Shown in pieces: positions 45,294 to 56,062 of a stretch of 64,000 nucleotides of DNA. Both the position numbers and the translations under genes were made by a program. The stretch comes from Crossaster papposus. Lineage: Eukaryota > Echinodermata > Asteroidea > Velatida > Solasteridae. The notes beneath the pieces were generated by a model. It had not been told where the DNA came from. It searched no databases and saw nothing but the letters and a program-made list of their open reading frames with translations. The stretch covers positions 1 through 64,000 of the forward strand of contig JBAIAA010000517.1 in the NCBI GenBank assembly GCA_037893245.1, given 5' to 3'. Every line of letters starts with the position of its first letter. The first letter of the stretch is position 1.

Positions 45294-46391
45294 GGGCCTA
45301 ATTTTTTGGCTCTGCTTACCGTTAGCGAAAAATCCCTGCTTACTATAGCAGAAAATTCGGTGCTTACGGTAAACGTATTTCACGCGTTAGCGAGGAATTT
45401 TGGTCTCTGAGCATGCGTACATCCCGTAACTAAGGATTCTGCGCTAATGCTAGGTTCCCACTATCACGATTTGCGCCACGATTGAAATCTTGGTCTTAAT
45501 CGTGGTGATCCTATCAGATCTTATCAGATCTTGAGGTCAGTCGTGGCAATCGTGTTGATCGTAGAAAATGTTTAGACGGTTCAAAAAATGTCTACGATCA
45601 ACACGATTAATTTTAAATCTTGATCATCGCATCAGATCGTAATGGATCGTAACAAAGCGCGACAGATTGCATCTAATCGTGCTTCCAAATCGTGGTGATC
45701 ATGATCAACCTTGGACAAGACAAACACCACCTCTGTTGAGATGCGCTGCAATCTGATTGTGGGTTGTAGTCTTCACTCTGTATAGAAGTTCAAGAAACAA
45801 TGAAGTCCATGGTCAGTCGGGCTGTATATATATCCAATCGTGGTTCAAACCGTGATCACTCTCGATCCCGATCGTGAAAGACATCGCGGCCACAATCGTA
45901 TCCGATTGCAACAGAGCGCATATGTTTGTGATGATCGTATCGGAACGTATCGGAACGTATCGGAACGTACCAGATCGTCTCGAATCGGGGACCCCGATCG
46001 TGCTGATCGTGTCAGATCGGGACCCAATCGTGGACTCAATCGAGACAATCCTATCGGAACGTATCTGATCGTATCTGAACGGGAGACAAGATCGTGACAG
46101 ATCGTGTCACCAGAAATTGACCTATCGTGACTATATTGCATCCAAGCGCACCAAATCATACCAGAACGTTTCGACTCGCACCAACTCGTCCAAACGTAAA
46201 ATTTTAGAAAAGGATACACAAATTAAACGATCAGCTACGAATTGCCAATCGTGGCGTTCGTAACGGATCGCACGACAGTGGGAACCTAGCATTACATGGT
46301 AAGCAAATAATTTTTCTGCTAGCGCGGTTAGCGGAAAATGGTGACCATAAGCGCGGAATTCTGTGGTTAGCAGAGCCAATAAATTGGGCCC
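45294..46391. mobile_element. MITE with TTGGCTCTGCT ends, itself containing a MITE
   Basis: The ends read GGGCCTAATTTTTTGGCTCT and, inverted, GGGCCCAATTTATTGGCTCT. Absent from the homologous block at 6.3-7.8 kb. A second element (45445-46294) sits inside. The copy in block 2 is at 49332-50429. Confidence 0.7.
45445..46294. mobile_element. 850-bp MITE with TAATGCTAGGTTCCCACT ends, GATCGT-rich
   Basis: Inverted ends of about 26 bp starting TAATGCTAGGTTCCCACT. The interior is dominated by GATCGT/ACGATC-type motifs (AATCGTG, CGGAACGTAT repeats), so the whole element can fold. Open frames through it are composition artefacts. The copy in block 2 is at 49483-50332. Confidence 0.8.
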
Positions 46392-47024
46392 TAATTGGTT
46401 AGAGCGCGACCATGCAATGGAAGTTCTTTTTGATAGAACCATGGACTAGAACTTGTTTGCGGTGCGGTCGAGCCGCGCATGCAATGGAATGAATAATTCA
46501 ATACACGTGATCAACGATGCACAAATCAGTTGACACGGATTTATTCCCATATGAAGCAAGAAATGGGACGGAGAAAACACCCTCCTCCCTCCTTTGTGGG
46601 GTCATTGTGCTGGCGGAATGTTGTGGTTTCTCGGAAATTGAGTTTTAGGGGGAGGGGATGCGTTAGGTACCAATAGTCTATAGATATTGGGGGATAAGGG
46701 GGAGTCCGTCGCTCCCATATCTTGCCGAGTATATTTTTTTAGGTGTTGTCCAAAACAAAAATGCATGTGTGATTGGCAGTTTCCGATGTTTTGACTTGTA
46801 AAACAGACAAGGATTCGAGCCTTCCAGAGCTGAAAAAGTTTGAACAACTTGAAAGGCTGAGCTTTGTGGTGTTCTAAAACGGACAGGCAAACGCGTGGTT
46901 CAACTTTCAAAATGTCGTACTTCAACTTTTAAAACGTCGTGCGCTTTTCCTGGCTCAAGGTAGCCGCGTATTCGGTCGGATTTCTGTCCGCGGATTCAGT
47001 CACGCATTCACCAAAAGCCGAAAA

Positions 47025-47322
47025 GCTAAAAAACAAATATGACTTACTTTAATCACATCAGATGTATGTTGAACTGCTTCCTTATCATGGAAAATGTAGG
47101 GTTTGGCTCCAAAATCAGCTTTGCACGGCATTCAGAGCCAGAGTTATGGCATAATGAAGATGTATATAGCGGCCATTTTGAAATCCAAGATGGCCGCCCT
47201 CTGCCAAAACTTCAAAATTGCCAACATGTTTTTTGTGCTCTTTAGTACCTAAATAACATGACTAGGTGGGTGGGATCTTCTAATCATTCATTTCCTACGG
47301 ATCACCATAAGCTCCCTGACTA
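47025..47322. repeat. right arm of the TIR element, without gypsy fragment
   Basis: 47205-47322 equals 40079-40196. Upstream of 47205 it continues with GCGGCCATTTTGAAATCCAA, the inverted partner of 36716-36755, where the other copy has gypsy sequence. Confidence 0.8.
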
Positions 47323-47942
47323 ATATATCCCTGATCAATTACAGATCTTACGTGGTCACAAACACCAGCCTTTTCCCAACATTTCATTTTTTGTTTCAAA
47401 CTGCCAACGGGTGAAACATAACAGGAAAGCGACATATTGTCATCTGAATACAATACCCGATCAGAAATAGCACCTCTATTTAACGGTGTGTCAAACAATA
47501 GTCAATCAGCACAAGAAGTGATATCATTATCATGACCAAAATTAACACTTATCTTATCAGTCTTGGCATGGCTTTTCTGAGGACACTCGAACTTCCAATG
47601 GCCCGGCTGCCCACACCCAAAACAAGTTCCTGGCCTTCTTGTGACGCCCGCAGATGGCTGACTTGCAGACACCGGTTGGTGAACGACTTGCGTTGTTGTA
47701 GGCCACGCTCCGAATCTAGATCTCTTTCCTTTCTTGGTCAGCTCCAGCTTTTGCTTCTTTGCGGCCCTGGCCTCTGCTCTCATTATCTTTTTCTCGTCGT
47801 CCGAGTCTGAAGCAAGCGGATTGGCCTCGTACTCCTTCACCAGTTTCCACCCCGTTTCCGAGGCATCCGCCATTCGTATAAGTTTTTGTCGGTGATTGAT
47901 TAGCGCAATACCTTCGGCTATGTCCTTTACCGATTGTCCCAT
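47323..47942 (-). pseudogene. duplicated gag/pol fragment of the Ngaro-like element
   Basis: Apparently identical to 40197-40816: the pol N-terminal frame (47295-47498) and the C-terminal 146 residues of gag with the zinc knuckle (47502 up). Truncated at the junction with block copy 2. Confidence 0.9.
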
Positions 47943-50900
47943 TAGCATACACTTAGAACACCACCCACAGATGGTTCAGGAGGAAATTTGGCACGATTGC
48001 GTAATTCAAGGTCACGTGACATGACGTTAAAGGTTCAATTTTTCCCCCATAGGTTGTGTACACGTTTTTCTTTAGACTATTGACTTTGACACTTTCGTAA
48101 ATTTGATCGACTTGAGACCTAGCACACAGAAAATTCGTGTTGATGACGTCATCGTGGGTCATGTGACTTCACATTAAAGGTTTAGTTTTTTTAATAGCAT
48201 TTTGTACACGTTTTTTTTCAAGCAATATATTTGGCACTTTGGTAAATCCGATCGATTTTAGACTTGATACACACTAGACCACCACCCACATATTGAAAGT
48301 CATTTTAGACATCCGAAACAGCTCTGTGTTTGTCCACAAACACATGTCTAGTTTTGTTTGTTTTAGTTCTACACTATACTGGAAACAACTAATGTCCCAG
48401 AGACATGCATGTAAATGTACGTGTTCATAGATAGAGGCCTAATGTACTGTGAACTAGAGCAACAGCCTATAGAAACTCTTTTTTTTAAATTGAAACTTTC
48501 AAAAAATACAATATACATATGGCACGTAGCTAGCTGTGCACACTGACCAACAAATTAAGTTTGGCTTTGTGAAAGTCTGTCGCAATCAAAATAATGTGGC
48601 CTATCAGGCCGGCGTTTATTTAGCGGTATGAAATGGCGTAGAATATTTCTATTCCAACCCCTCCCCCCCCCCCCCCCCCCCCCCCCCCATCCCCATCCCA
48701 CTGCAAGATGTCAAATGTTGCTGCTCTTTACCTTAATTTTTGAGTTTACTACTTTTTCCCCTCAGCTGCAATTTATAACAATAATCATGAAGTATTACGC
48801 TGGACTTGTTCTGCTGTTGTGCCTCTTCAGCTTGGTCTCAGTGCTTAGAGATATGAAGAACGTGGGCCACCTGGGCTACCGTATAATGCGCCATTTGGAT
48901 TTAAGACACATATTGAAGAGTTTCCTAAAGAAACAGGTTTGTTTGCTGTAATTTTAAGGTAAACTTTTGATTACGAATTTGTAAATGTTGACCAAAACTC
49001 CAGTTTTCATCAGCAGGATGACCCGGGTGTTTAATCTTTGACCTTGCAGACACGTGATCCTAACACCGCGTCAGAGACTCCTGTGAGTTTGTACCGCCCA
49101 AAACTCCCAGGAGTCTATGAGTATGACGCGGTGTTGGGATCACGCAGAGACAACATTATACATTTAATACGGAATGTTATTATTTTGTGAGTGCTGTTAA
49201 TTTCATTCGGTGACACATGTAATGTTCTATTCCACGAGGCGCAGCTGAGTGGAATGGAACATTACATCTGTCACCGAATGAAGTTATTCTTTCCATCGCA
49301 CGACGAACGCCTAAATAAATCCTCGCAATCTGGGCCTAATTTTTTGGCTCTGCTTACCGTTAGCGAAAAATCCCTGCTTACTATAGCAGAAAATTCGGTG
49401 CTTACGGTAAACGTATTTCACGCGTTAGCGAGGAATTTTGGTCTCTGAGCATGCGTACATCCCGTAACTAAGGATTCTGCGCTAATGCTAGGTTCCCACT
49501 ATCACGATTTGCGCCACGATTGAAATCTTGGTCTTAATCGTGGTGATCCTATCAGATCTTATCAGATCTTGAGGTCAGTCGTGGCAATCGTGTTGATCGT
49601 AGAAAATGTTTAGACGGTTCAAAAAATGTCTACGATCAACACGATTAATTTTAAATCTTGATCATCGCATCAGATCGTAATGGATCGTAACAAAGCGCGA
49701 CAGATTGCATCTAATCGTGCTTCCAAATCGTGGTGATCATGATCAACCTTGGACAAGACAAACACCACCTCTGTTGAGATGCGCTGCAATCTGATTGTGG
49801 GTTGTAGTCTTCACTCTGTATAGAAGTTCAAGAAACAATGAAGTCCATGGTCAGTCGGGCTGTATATATATCCAATCGTGGTTCAAACCGTGATCACTCT
49901 CGATCCCGATCGTGAAAGACATCGCGGCCACAATCGTATCCGATTGCAACAGAGCGCATATGTTTGTGATGATCGTATCGGAACGTATCGGAACGTATCG
50001 GAACGTACCAGATCGTCTCGAATCGGGGACCCCGATCGTGCTGATCGTGTCAGATCGGGACCCAATCGTGGACTCAATCGAGACAATCCTATCGGAACGT
50101 ATCTGATCGTATCTGAACGGGAGACAAGATCGTGACAGATCGTGTCACCAGAAATTGACCTATCGTGACTATATTGCATCCAAGCGCACCAAATCATACC
50201 AGAACGTTTCGACTCGCACCAACTCGTCCAAACGTAAAATTTTAGAAAAGGATACACAAATTAAACGATCAGCTACGAATTGCCAATCGTGGCGTTCGTA
50301 ACGGATCGCACGACAGTGGGAACCTAGCATTACATGGTAAGCAAATAATTTTTCTGCTAGCGCGGTTAGCGGAAAATGGTGACCATAAGCGCGGAATTCT
50401 GTGGTTAGCAGAGCCAATAAATTGGGCCCTAATTGGTTAGAGCGCGACCATGCAATGGAAGTTCTTTTTGATAGAACCATGGACTAGAACTTGTTTGCGG
50501 TGCGGTCGAGCCGCGCATGCAATGGAATGAATAATTCAATACACGTGATCAACGATGCACAAATCAGTTGACACGGATTTATTCCCATATGAAGCAAGAA
50601 ATGGGACGGAGAAAACACCCTCCTCCCTCCTTTGTGGGGTCATTGTGCTGGCGGAATGTTGTGGTTTCTCGGAAATTGAGTTTTAGGGGGAGGGGATGCG
50701 TTAGGTACCAATAGTCTATAGATATTGGGGGATAAGGGGGAGTCCGTCGCTCCCATATCTTGCCGAGTATATTTTTTTAGGTGTTGTCCAAAACAAAAAT
50801 GCATGTGTGATTGGCAGTTTCCGATGTTTTGACTTGTAAAACAGACAAGGATTCGAGCCTTCCAGAGCTGAAAAAGTTTGAACAACTTGAAAGGCTGAGC

Positions 50901-51062
50901 TTTGTGGTGTTCTAAAACGGACAGGCAAACGCGTGGTTCAACTTTCAAAATGTCGTACTTCAACTTTTAAAACGTCGTGCGCTTTTCCTGGCTCAAGGTA
51001 GCCGCGTATTCGGTCGGATTTCTGTCCGCGGATTCAGTCACGCATTCACCAAAAGCCGAAAA
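47943..51062 (+). repeat. 3.1-kb block, copy 2
   Basis: Second copy, 4,042 bp after the first at its left edge and 4,038 bp after the C-run. It continues on the right into the rest of the foldback element and the 53-kb block, so it looks like the parental copy. Confidence 0.95.
48787..48936 (+). CDS. first coding exon of secreted protein gene, right copy 2
   Basis: Identical to the exon at 44749-44898, same acceptor and donor. No second exon was recognised downstream of either. Confidence 0.42.
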
Positions 51063-51948
51063 ATATTTAATACATGCTGCAAAAGGTGATGCATTTTCTA
51101 AAAGGTTTATGTCATTTTATTCAAAGAATTTTTCAAAATAAACTGTAAATAACCATACTTTTTCAAACCCTTTCAAATCATACAATTACATATTAGCCAC
51201 ACTTGTTTAACTTTTCCTGTAATTTTGATTAAAAATTAAAGTTAAATTAGAAGTAATGGAAGTAATCCTACTTTGAGTTATTTTTATAGATTGGGAAATG
51301 AGATTGCAACATTTAGAAAATATACCTCACATGTTATCAAAAACTCATACTTGTATTTCATAATCTACAAAATAATGCTGCTGGGCAAACTTAGTTGGTA
51401 TTAGGCTTCAGCCGAACACTAATTAGTGCCTAATTAGCCCGTTAAATAAATCCCTTTTTCAATGCAGTATTGTAATGGTATTATATTCAAACCTCATATT
51501 TGTATTTCATGATCTTACGAGATCATGCTTCTGTGCGCACTTAATGTTGGTATATAGGCTTCAGCCGAACAGTAATTAGTGCACTCACACTCGGTTGGGC
51601 TTATTCGCGATGTTCTCGGTTAATCAGTTTCGTCAAACAACAATTTAAACAATTAGTTTCAATATCACGCCAGATTTTATGAGAACGATAACTGTTACTT
51701 CATTTAATAACACAACAGCTTCTCAACTAAGTGCTGCATCATTAGATGGATCCTAGTTTGTTAGCTTTAGATCGTTAGTTAAAAGACGGTTTCAGACCGT
51801 GTCCATAATTATTTTTTATTTCCACCTATTATCGCCCCATAATTCTTTGCGATAGCACACTTGGGTCAAATGTAACTTTCTAAGGTCGCATGCAACTAAG
51901 CAAATATTATCAAAACTACATAAAATGTAAACAAAGAACAAAGGTTAT
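51063..51948. other. interior of foldback element, non-coding
   Basis: AT-rich; a TTAGGCTTCAGCCGAAC motif is repeated (51403 and 51546). No gene seen. Confidence 0.5.
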
Positions 51949-52161
51949 GTGTCCAAATTGGCATATAAGAGAATCTTGGAAACTCCGTACTGCCACTCGT
52001 GCTTGAAAGAACACTTGCCAGATAGAAAGAGTGGGGCACGGAGAGATTGTCCGTGCAGGTGTGCTTTACAGAAATGTACAATTGCAATTAATTTGGCAAA
52101 AGGAAAAGAAAGTACAGCAATGATAAAAGCAGGTCTTGAATTGTTAAAACCACACTGTTGA
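51949..52161 (+). CDS. small cysteine-rich ORF, DM-domain-like spacing
   Basis: 70 residues, ATG to TGA, with TPYCHSCLKEHLPDRKSG, then RRDCPCRCALQKC and a helical tail with MIKAGLEL. The order CX2CX3H, G..RR.C, C.C, C and a helix ending in M...L recalls the DM zinc module of Doublesex/DMRT proteins, but the spacing differs and the GHKR core is not kept. It could equally be a zinc-binding protein of the foldback element or chance. No introns or promoter were seen. Confidence 0.3.
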   Translation: MSKLAYKRILETPYCHSCLKEHLPDRKSGARRDCPCRCALQKCTIAINLAKGKESTAMIKAGLELLKPHC

Positions 52162-52479
52162 CGTAATGTTTGAAATTTCTATAAAAGGTTTGACAAATAA
52201 CTCGAAACTGTAGTTTGTCATCAAAATTACAGGAAAGGTTAAACAAGTTTGGCTTTATGTTGTATGATCTGAAATGGTTTAAACAAGTATTGTTATTTAC
52301 CGTTTATTTTGAAAAATTCTTTGAATAAAATGACATAAACCTTTTGGGAAAATGCATCACCTTTTGCAGCATGTATTATATATTTTTTGGCTTTTGGTAA
52401 ATGCATGTCTGAATCCGCGGCCACAAATCCAGCCGAATACGCGACTACGTTGAGCCAAGTAAAAGCGCGCGAAAGTTGA

Positions 52480-52787
52480 ACCACGACGTTAATTGGAAGT
52501 TGAACCACGACGTTAATTGAAAGTTGAAGTACGACGTTTTGAAAGTTGAAGTACGACGTTTTGAAAGTTGAAGTACGACGTTTTGAAAGTTGAAGTACGC
52601 CGGCGACGTTTTGAAAGTTGAAGTACGACGTTTTGAAAGTTGAACCACGACGTTTTGAAAGTTGAAGTACGACGCTTTGGAAGTTGAACCACGACGTTTT
52701 GAAAGTTGAACCACGACGCTTTGAAAGTTGAAGTACGACATTTTGAAACTTGAACCACGACGTTTTGAAACTTGAACCACGACGTTG
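52480..52787 (-). repeat. ~21-bp minisatellite in right foldback arm
   Basis: About 14 units of GAAAGTTGAAGTACGACGTTT with a GAACCACGACG variant. The left arm (50930-50980) has only about two units. Confidence 0.9.
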
Positions 52788-52859
52788 CCTGTCCGTTTTA
52801 GAACACCATACAGCTATGAAACGTACCGGTAGGTTTTGAGTTATTTTTGAAAATTAACA

Positions 52860-53455
52860 AAACGTTCTTCAGTCAGTATAGATGTTTAAACAACACTTTC
52901 GAAGTTAAGCAGCAGTGCAAATGAGGCTATTTTTGATGGACAAGAGGGAAGCTAAGTTACGTTTTGTTTACACGTCCATTGTTGGCATTGATACAAGAAA
53001 AACATGTATGTTTCAACGTGAGATTTATTCCATAATCATAATACGCTTTCACAATTCAAATTCTTCTATAGAGTTTAGTTCTGCTGTTAAGTTTCAAGAT
53101 GTTTTATTATCGTCACTGAATAATAAATATAAAAAAGGCATATTGAATTGCACACATAATGTGCACGGGAAAATAAAGTTATCCTTTGTTTATACTCCCA
53201 TAGGTCAAGACACATTGCCTGATGGATTTTCCCTCCCAATCCGAGGCCCAACTGACTATTAAGATGTGAATTAGCGATCCCATTCTCTGTATTTGGGTCA
53301 AACACATGTCTCCAGTTAGTATTTTTTCACGGGCTGTCTTTAAGAAAAGGTATACTCTGTCCTGTTTAGGCCTATTCAATTGTTTAAAAATGCACCTGGC
53401 CGAATAATTATTTGAATATTAGAAACTCGCAGATCCAGTCGAATCTTGCTGGGGA
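52860..53455 (-). repeat. right copy of the 5.7-6.3 kb block, inverted
   Basis: Reverse complement of the left block, including GTTTACACGTCCATTGTTGG, the AGATGTTTTATTATCGTCA region and TTTTAAACAATTG near the end. No product is supported. Confidence 0.75.
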
Positions 53456-54770
53456 CCAATTCAATTCAATAGGGATCCTAGTTTTGAGGTGGGATCCTAG
53501 TTTTGAGGTGGGATCCTAGTTTTAAGGTGGGACCCCAGTTTTAAGGTGGGACCCCAGTTTTAAGGTGGGACCCCAGTTTTAAGGTGGGACCCCAGTTTTG
53601 AGGTGGGACCCCAGTTTTGAGGTGGGATCCCAGAGGTGGGATCCCAGAGGTGGGATCCCAGAGGTAGGATCCCAGAGGTGGGATCCCAGAGGTGGGATCC
53701 CAGAGGTGGGATCCCAGAGGTGGGATCCCAGAGGTGGGATCCCAGAGGTGGGATCCCAGAGGTGGGATCCCAGAGGTGGGATCCCAGAGGTGGGATCCCA
53801 GAGGTGGGATCCCAGAGGTGGGATCCCAGAGGTGGGATCCCAGAGGTGGGATCCCAGAGGTGGGATCCCAGAGGTGGGATCCCAGAGGTGGGATCCCAGA
53901 GGTGGGATCCCAGAGGTGGGATCCCAGAGGTGGGATCCCAGAGGTGGGATCCCAGAGGTGGGATCCCAGAGGTGGGATCCCAGAGGTGGGATCCCAGAGG
54001 TGGGATCCCAGAGGTGGGATCCCAGAGGTGGGATCCCAGAGGTGGGATCCCAGAGGTGGGATCCCAGAGGTGGGATCCCAGAGGTGGGATCCCAGAGGTG
54101 GGATCCCAGAGGTGGGATCCCAGAGGTGGGATCCCAGAGGTGGGATCCCAGAGGTGGGATCCCAGAGGTGGGATCCCAGAGGTGGGATCCCAGAGGTGGG
54201 ATCCCAGATGTGGGATCCCAGAGGTGGGATCCCAGAGGTGGGATCCCAGAGGTGGGATCCCAGAGGTGGGATCCCAGAGGTGGGATCCCAGAGGTGGGAT
54301 CCCAGAGGTGGGATCCCAGAGGTGGGATCCCAGAGGTGGGATCCCAGAGGTGGGATCCCAGAGGTGGGATCCCAGAGGTGGGATCCCAGAGGTGGGATCC
54401 CAGAGGTGGGATCCCAGAGGTGGGATCCCAGAGGTGGGATCCCAGAGGTGGGATCCCAGAGGTGGGATCCCAGAGGTGGGATCCCAGAGGTGGGATCCCA
54501 GAGGTGGGATCCCAGAGGTGGGATCCCAGAGGTGGGATCCCAGAGGTGGGATCCCAGAGGTGGGATCCCAGAGGTGGGATCCCAGAGGTGGGATCCCAGA
54601 GGTGGGATCCCAGAGGTGGGATCCCAGAGGTGGGATCCCAGAGGTGGGATCCCAGAGGTGGGATCCCAGAGGTGGGATCCCAGAGGTGGGATCCCAGAGG
54701 TGAGATCCCAGTTGAGGTGGGATCCCAGTTGAGGTGGGATCCCAGTTGAGGTGGGAGAGGTAAGAAGGTG
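53456..54770 (+). repeat. 14-bp GGTGGGATCCCAGA minisatellite, ~75 units
   Basis: Nearly perfect array (53625-54705) with a few variants (for example GATGTGGGATCC at 54209), bordered on the left by 20-bp TTTTAAGGTGGGACCCCAG units and on the right by CAGTTGAGGTGGGATCC units. Each unit holds a BamHI site within the palindrome TGGGATCCCA. ORFs of about 350-420 aa in multiple frames on both strands arise because the 14-mer has no stop in any frame. Confidence 0.98.
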
Positions 54771-55074
54771 GGATTCCATTTGAGATCATTGAAATCCCAC
54801 TTGAGACTGGGATTCAACTTGAGACTGGGATCCCAGTTGACCGGCATGTCTAATCACCACTGATCGCAGTTTGAGTAAATTTAAGTTTACTAGCACATGT
54901 TACTGCAGGAGCTGTGCAGTGAGGTTTTTTTTCCGTTAATTTTTTTACCGAGTTTAAAATAGTGGAATTAGAACAATCAATTTCCAGATGTATTGATTCA
55001 AGTTTTAATAGTGAAAAAGCCTACAAACCAGTTTCCATGCAAAAGCGGATAAAGTAATGTCTTTTCAAAGTGAA

Positions 55075-55180
55075 CAAAGAAATTGGCAAGGTGGGACTTG
55101 AACCAGCGACTTCCGAAACACCGGACTGGCGCTCTACCAACTGATAAGCTATCTTCTCCTATGTTGGTGGTCTCCCAAAT
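55075..55180 (-). mobile_element. tRNA-derived SINE relic 1
   Basis: On the minus strand: ATAGCTTATCAGTTGGTAGA (A-box), GCTGGTTCAAGTCCCACC (B-box) and CTTGCCA. The 5' half does not pair as an acceptor stem, so it is not a functional tRNA. Confidence 0.55.
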
Positions 55181-55389
55181 TGTCAGTATCTTTGTTCGGG
55201 GGCACTATAGTCAGAAGACATAAACACCAGAATTCCGTGTGGCCAGGGATCACGCCCAATTTTACGATACAACCTGGGAAGCGACATTGTGGGGATCACT
55301 CAATGATGATACGATTTTCTCTTTTTTTATAACACACAAATAAACCACAAGGGAAACTGACTATAGGTACATTTGCATATATTTAATTG

Positions 55390-55503
55390 TGAACAAAGAA
55401 ATTGGCAAGGTGGGACTTAAACTTGCAAACTGCAGAACACCAAATCGGCACTCTGTACCAACGGAGCTATCTTGCCCTATGTTGACGGTCTCCCAAATTG
55501 TCT
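55390..55503 (-). mobile_element. tRNA-derived SINE relic 2
   Basis: Same arrangement in direct orientation 315 bp later, with GGCAAGATAGCTCCGTTGGT and AAGTTTAAGTCCCACC; the ends GGCAAG/CTTGCC could pair, but the arms are decayed. Confidence 0.5.
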
Positions 55504-55965
55504 TTGCAATGTCTTTATACATGTAGTTCACGAAATAGCTATTAACCCTAATCATCCTCAATCCTCAAAAATCAATATGATTTTGCACACACCCTAGGGA
55601 GTTATAGGGTTAAGGTTGAAAAACCAGGCATTACAATTTTGTTGCACTTATTTTGTTCAATCTCAAATAATACAAAGCTGTAATAATTTGTATCCAATGT
55701 TTAACTTATTCATTCTTAATTTGTTTACTTAGACTATAAGGGATTTATATCTCACTTTAACAGCAAAATAATATTTGTTTAGCGCTTTTTACAAAAGTTG
55801 ATACAAAGCGCTTAACTATTCTATAGAAATTACCATATGGAGACCTTTTGACTCCCATTGTCCCCATTGTGTTCAGGTCTCCACAGGGTACCAAATTTAG
55901 AAACCCTGTGGGAATACAGGTGTGTATATAGGGTTTCAAAATATACATCTTTATTGAGATGTAAA
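55504..55965. other. non-coding stretch, inverted GGAGACC motif
   Basis: No gene. GGAGACCTTTTGACTCCC and GGTCTCC near 55840-55885 form a weak inverted pair related to sequence at 15.86 and 59.35 kb. Confidence 0.4.
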
Positions 55966-55970
55966 TAACT

Positions 55971-56062
55971 TGGTGACGTCATCGCGACAAAAATCTTCAG
56001 CATAACATAACTTACACCTGGTGACGTCATCGCGACAAAAATCTTCAGCATAACATCTTAGG
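55971..56062 (+). repeat. two tandem units with TGACGTCA
   Basis: GGTGACGTCATCGCGACAAA followed by AATCTTCAGCATAACAT occurs twice, 46 bp apart, exactly repeated. Confidence 0.9.

Larger units (their letters stand above)
43901..47024 (+). repeat. 3.1-kb block, copy 1
   Basis: Matches 47943-51062 essentially base for base; the only difference noticed is the poly-C run, four bases longer here. It carries the signal-peptide exon, two hairpins and nested MITEs. The right edge is abrupt (after GCCGAAAA), inside the left arm of the foldback element that is complete only beside copy 2. Confidence 0.95.
50905..52808. mobile_element. 1.9-kb foldback element with TGGTGTTCTAAAACGGACAG ends
   Basis: Inverted arms of about 250 bp or more: TGGTGTTCTAAAACGGACAG-GC at 50905 and its reverse complement ending at 52808. 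Inward follow a GTTCAACTTTC/GAAAGTTGAAC minisatellite, a GCGTATTCGG...GCCGAATACGC pair, and CATGCTGCAAAAGGTGATGC on both sides. The right arm is lengthened by minisatellite expansion. The homologous block at 6.3 kb lacks the element. The interior holds a small cysteine-rich ORF. Confidence 0.75.

Noticed and set aside
45840-46219. Arg/Ser-rich ORFs (124 aa) in the GATCGT-rich MITE
   Set aside because: Produced by the MITE's motif composition, overlapping on both strands, and inside inverted ends.
53625-54705. CRISPR-like regular repeats
   Set aside because: Units are contiguous with no unique spacers, no cas genes, and the DNA is eukaryotic.
53541-54847. ORFs of about 350-420 residues on both strands
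   Set aside because: They are translations of a stop-free 14-bp minisatellite; several overlapping frames are open at once, which no gene explains.
55075-55150. Functional tRNA gene
   Set aside because: A- and B-boxes are present but the acceptor stem does not pair and a second decayed copy lies nearby; SINE relic preferred.
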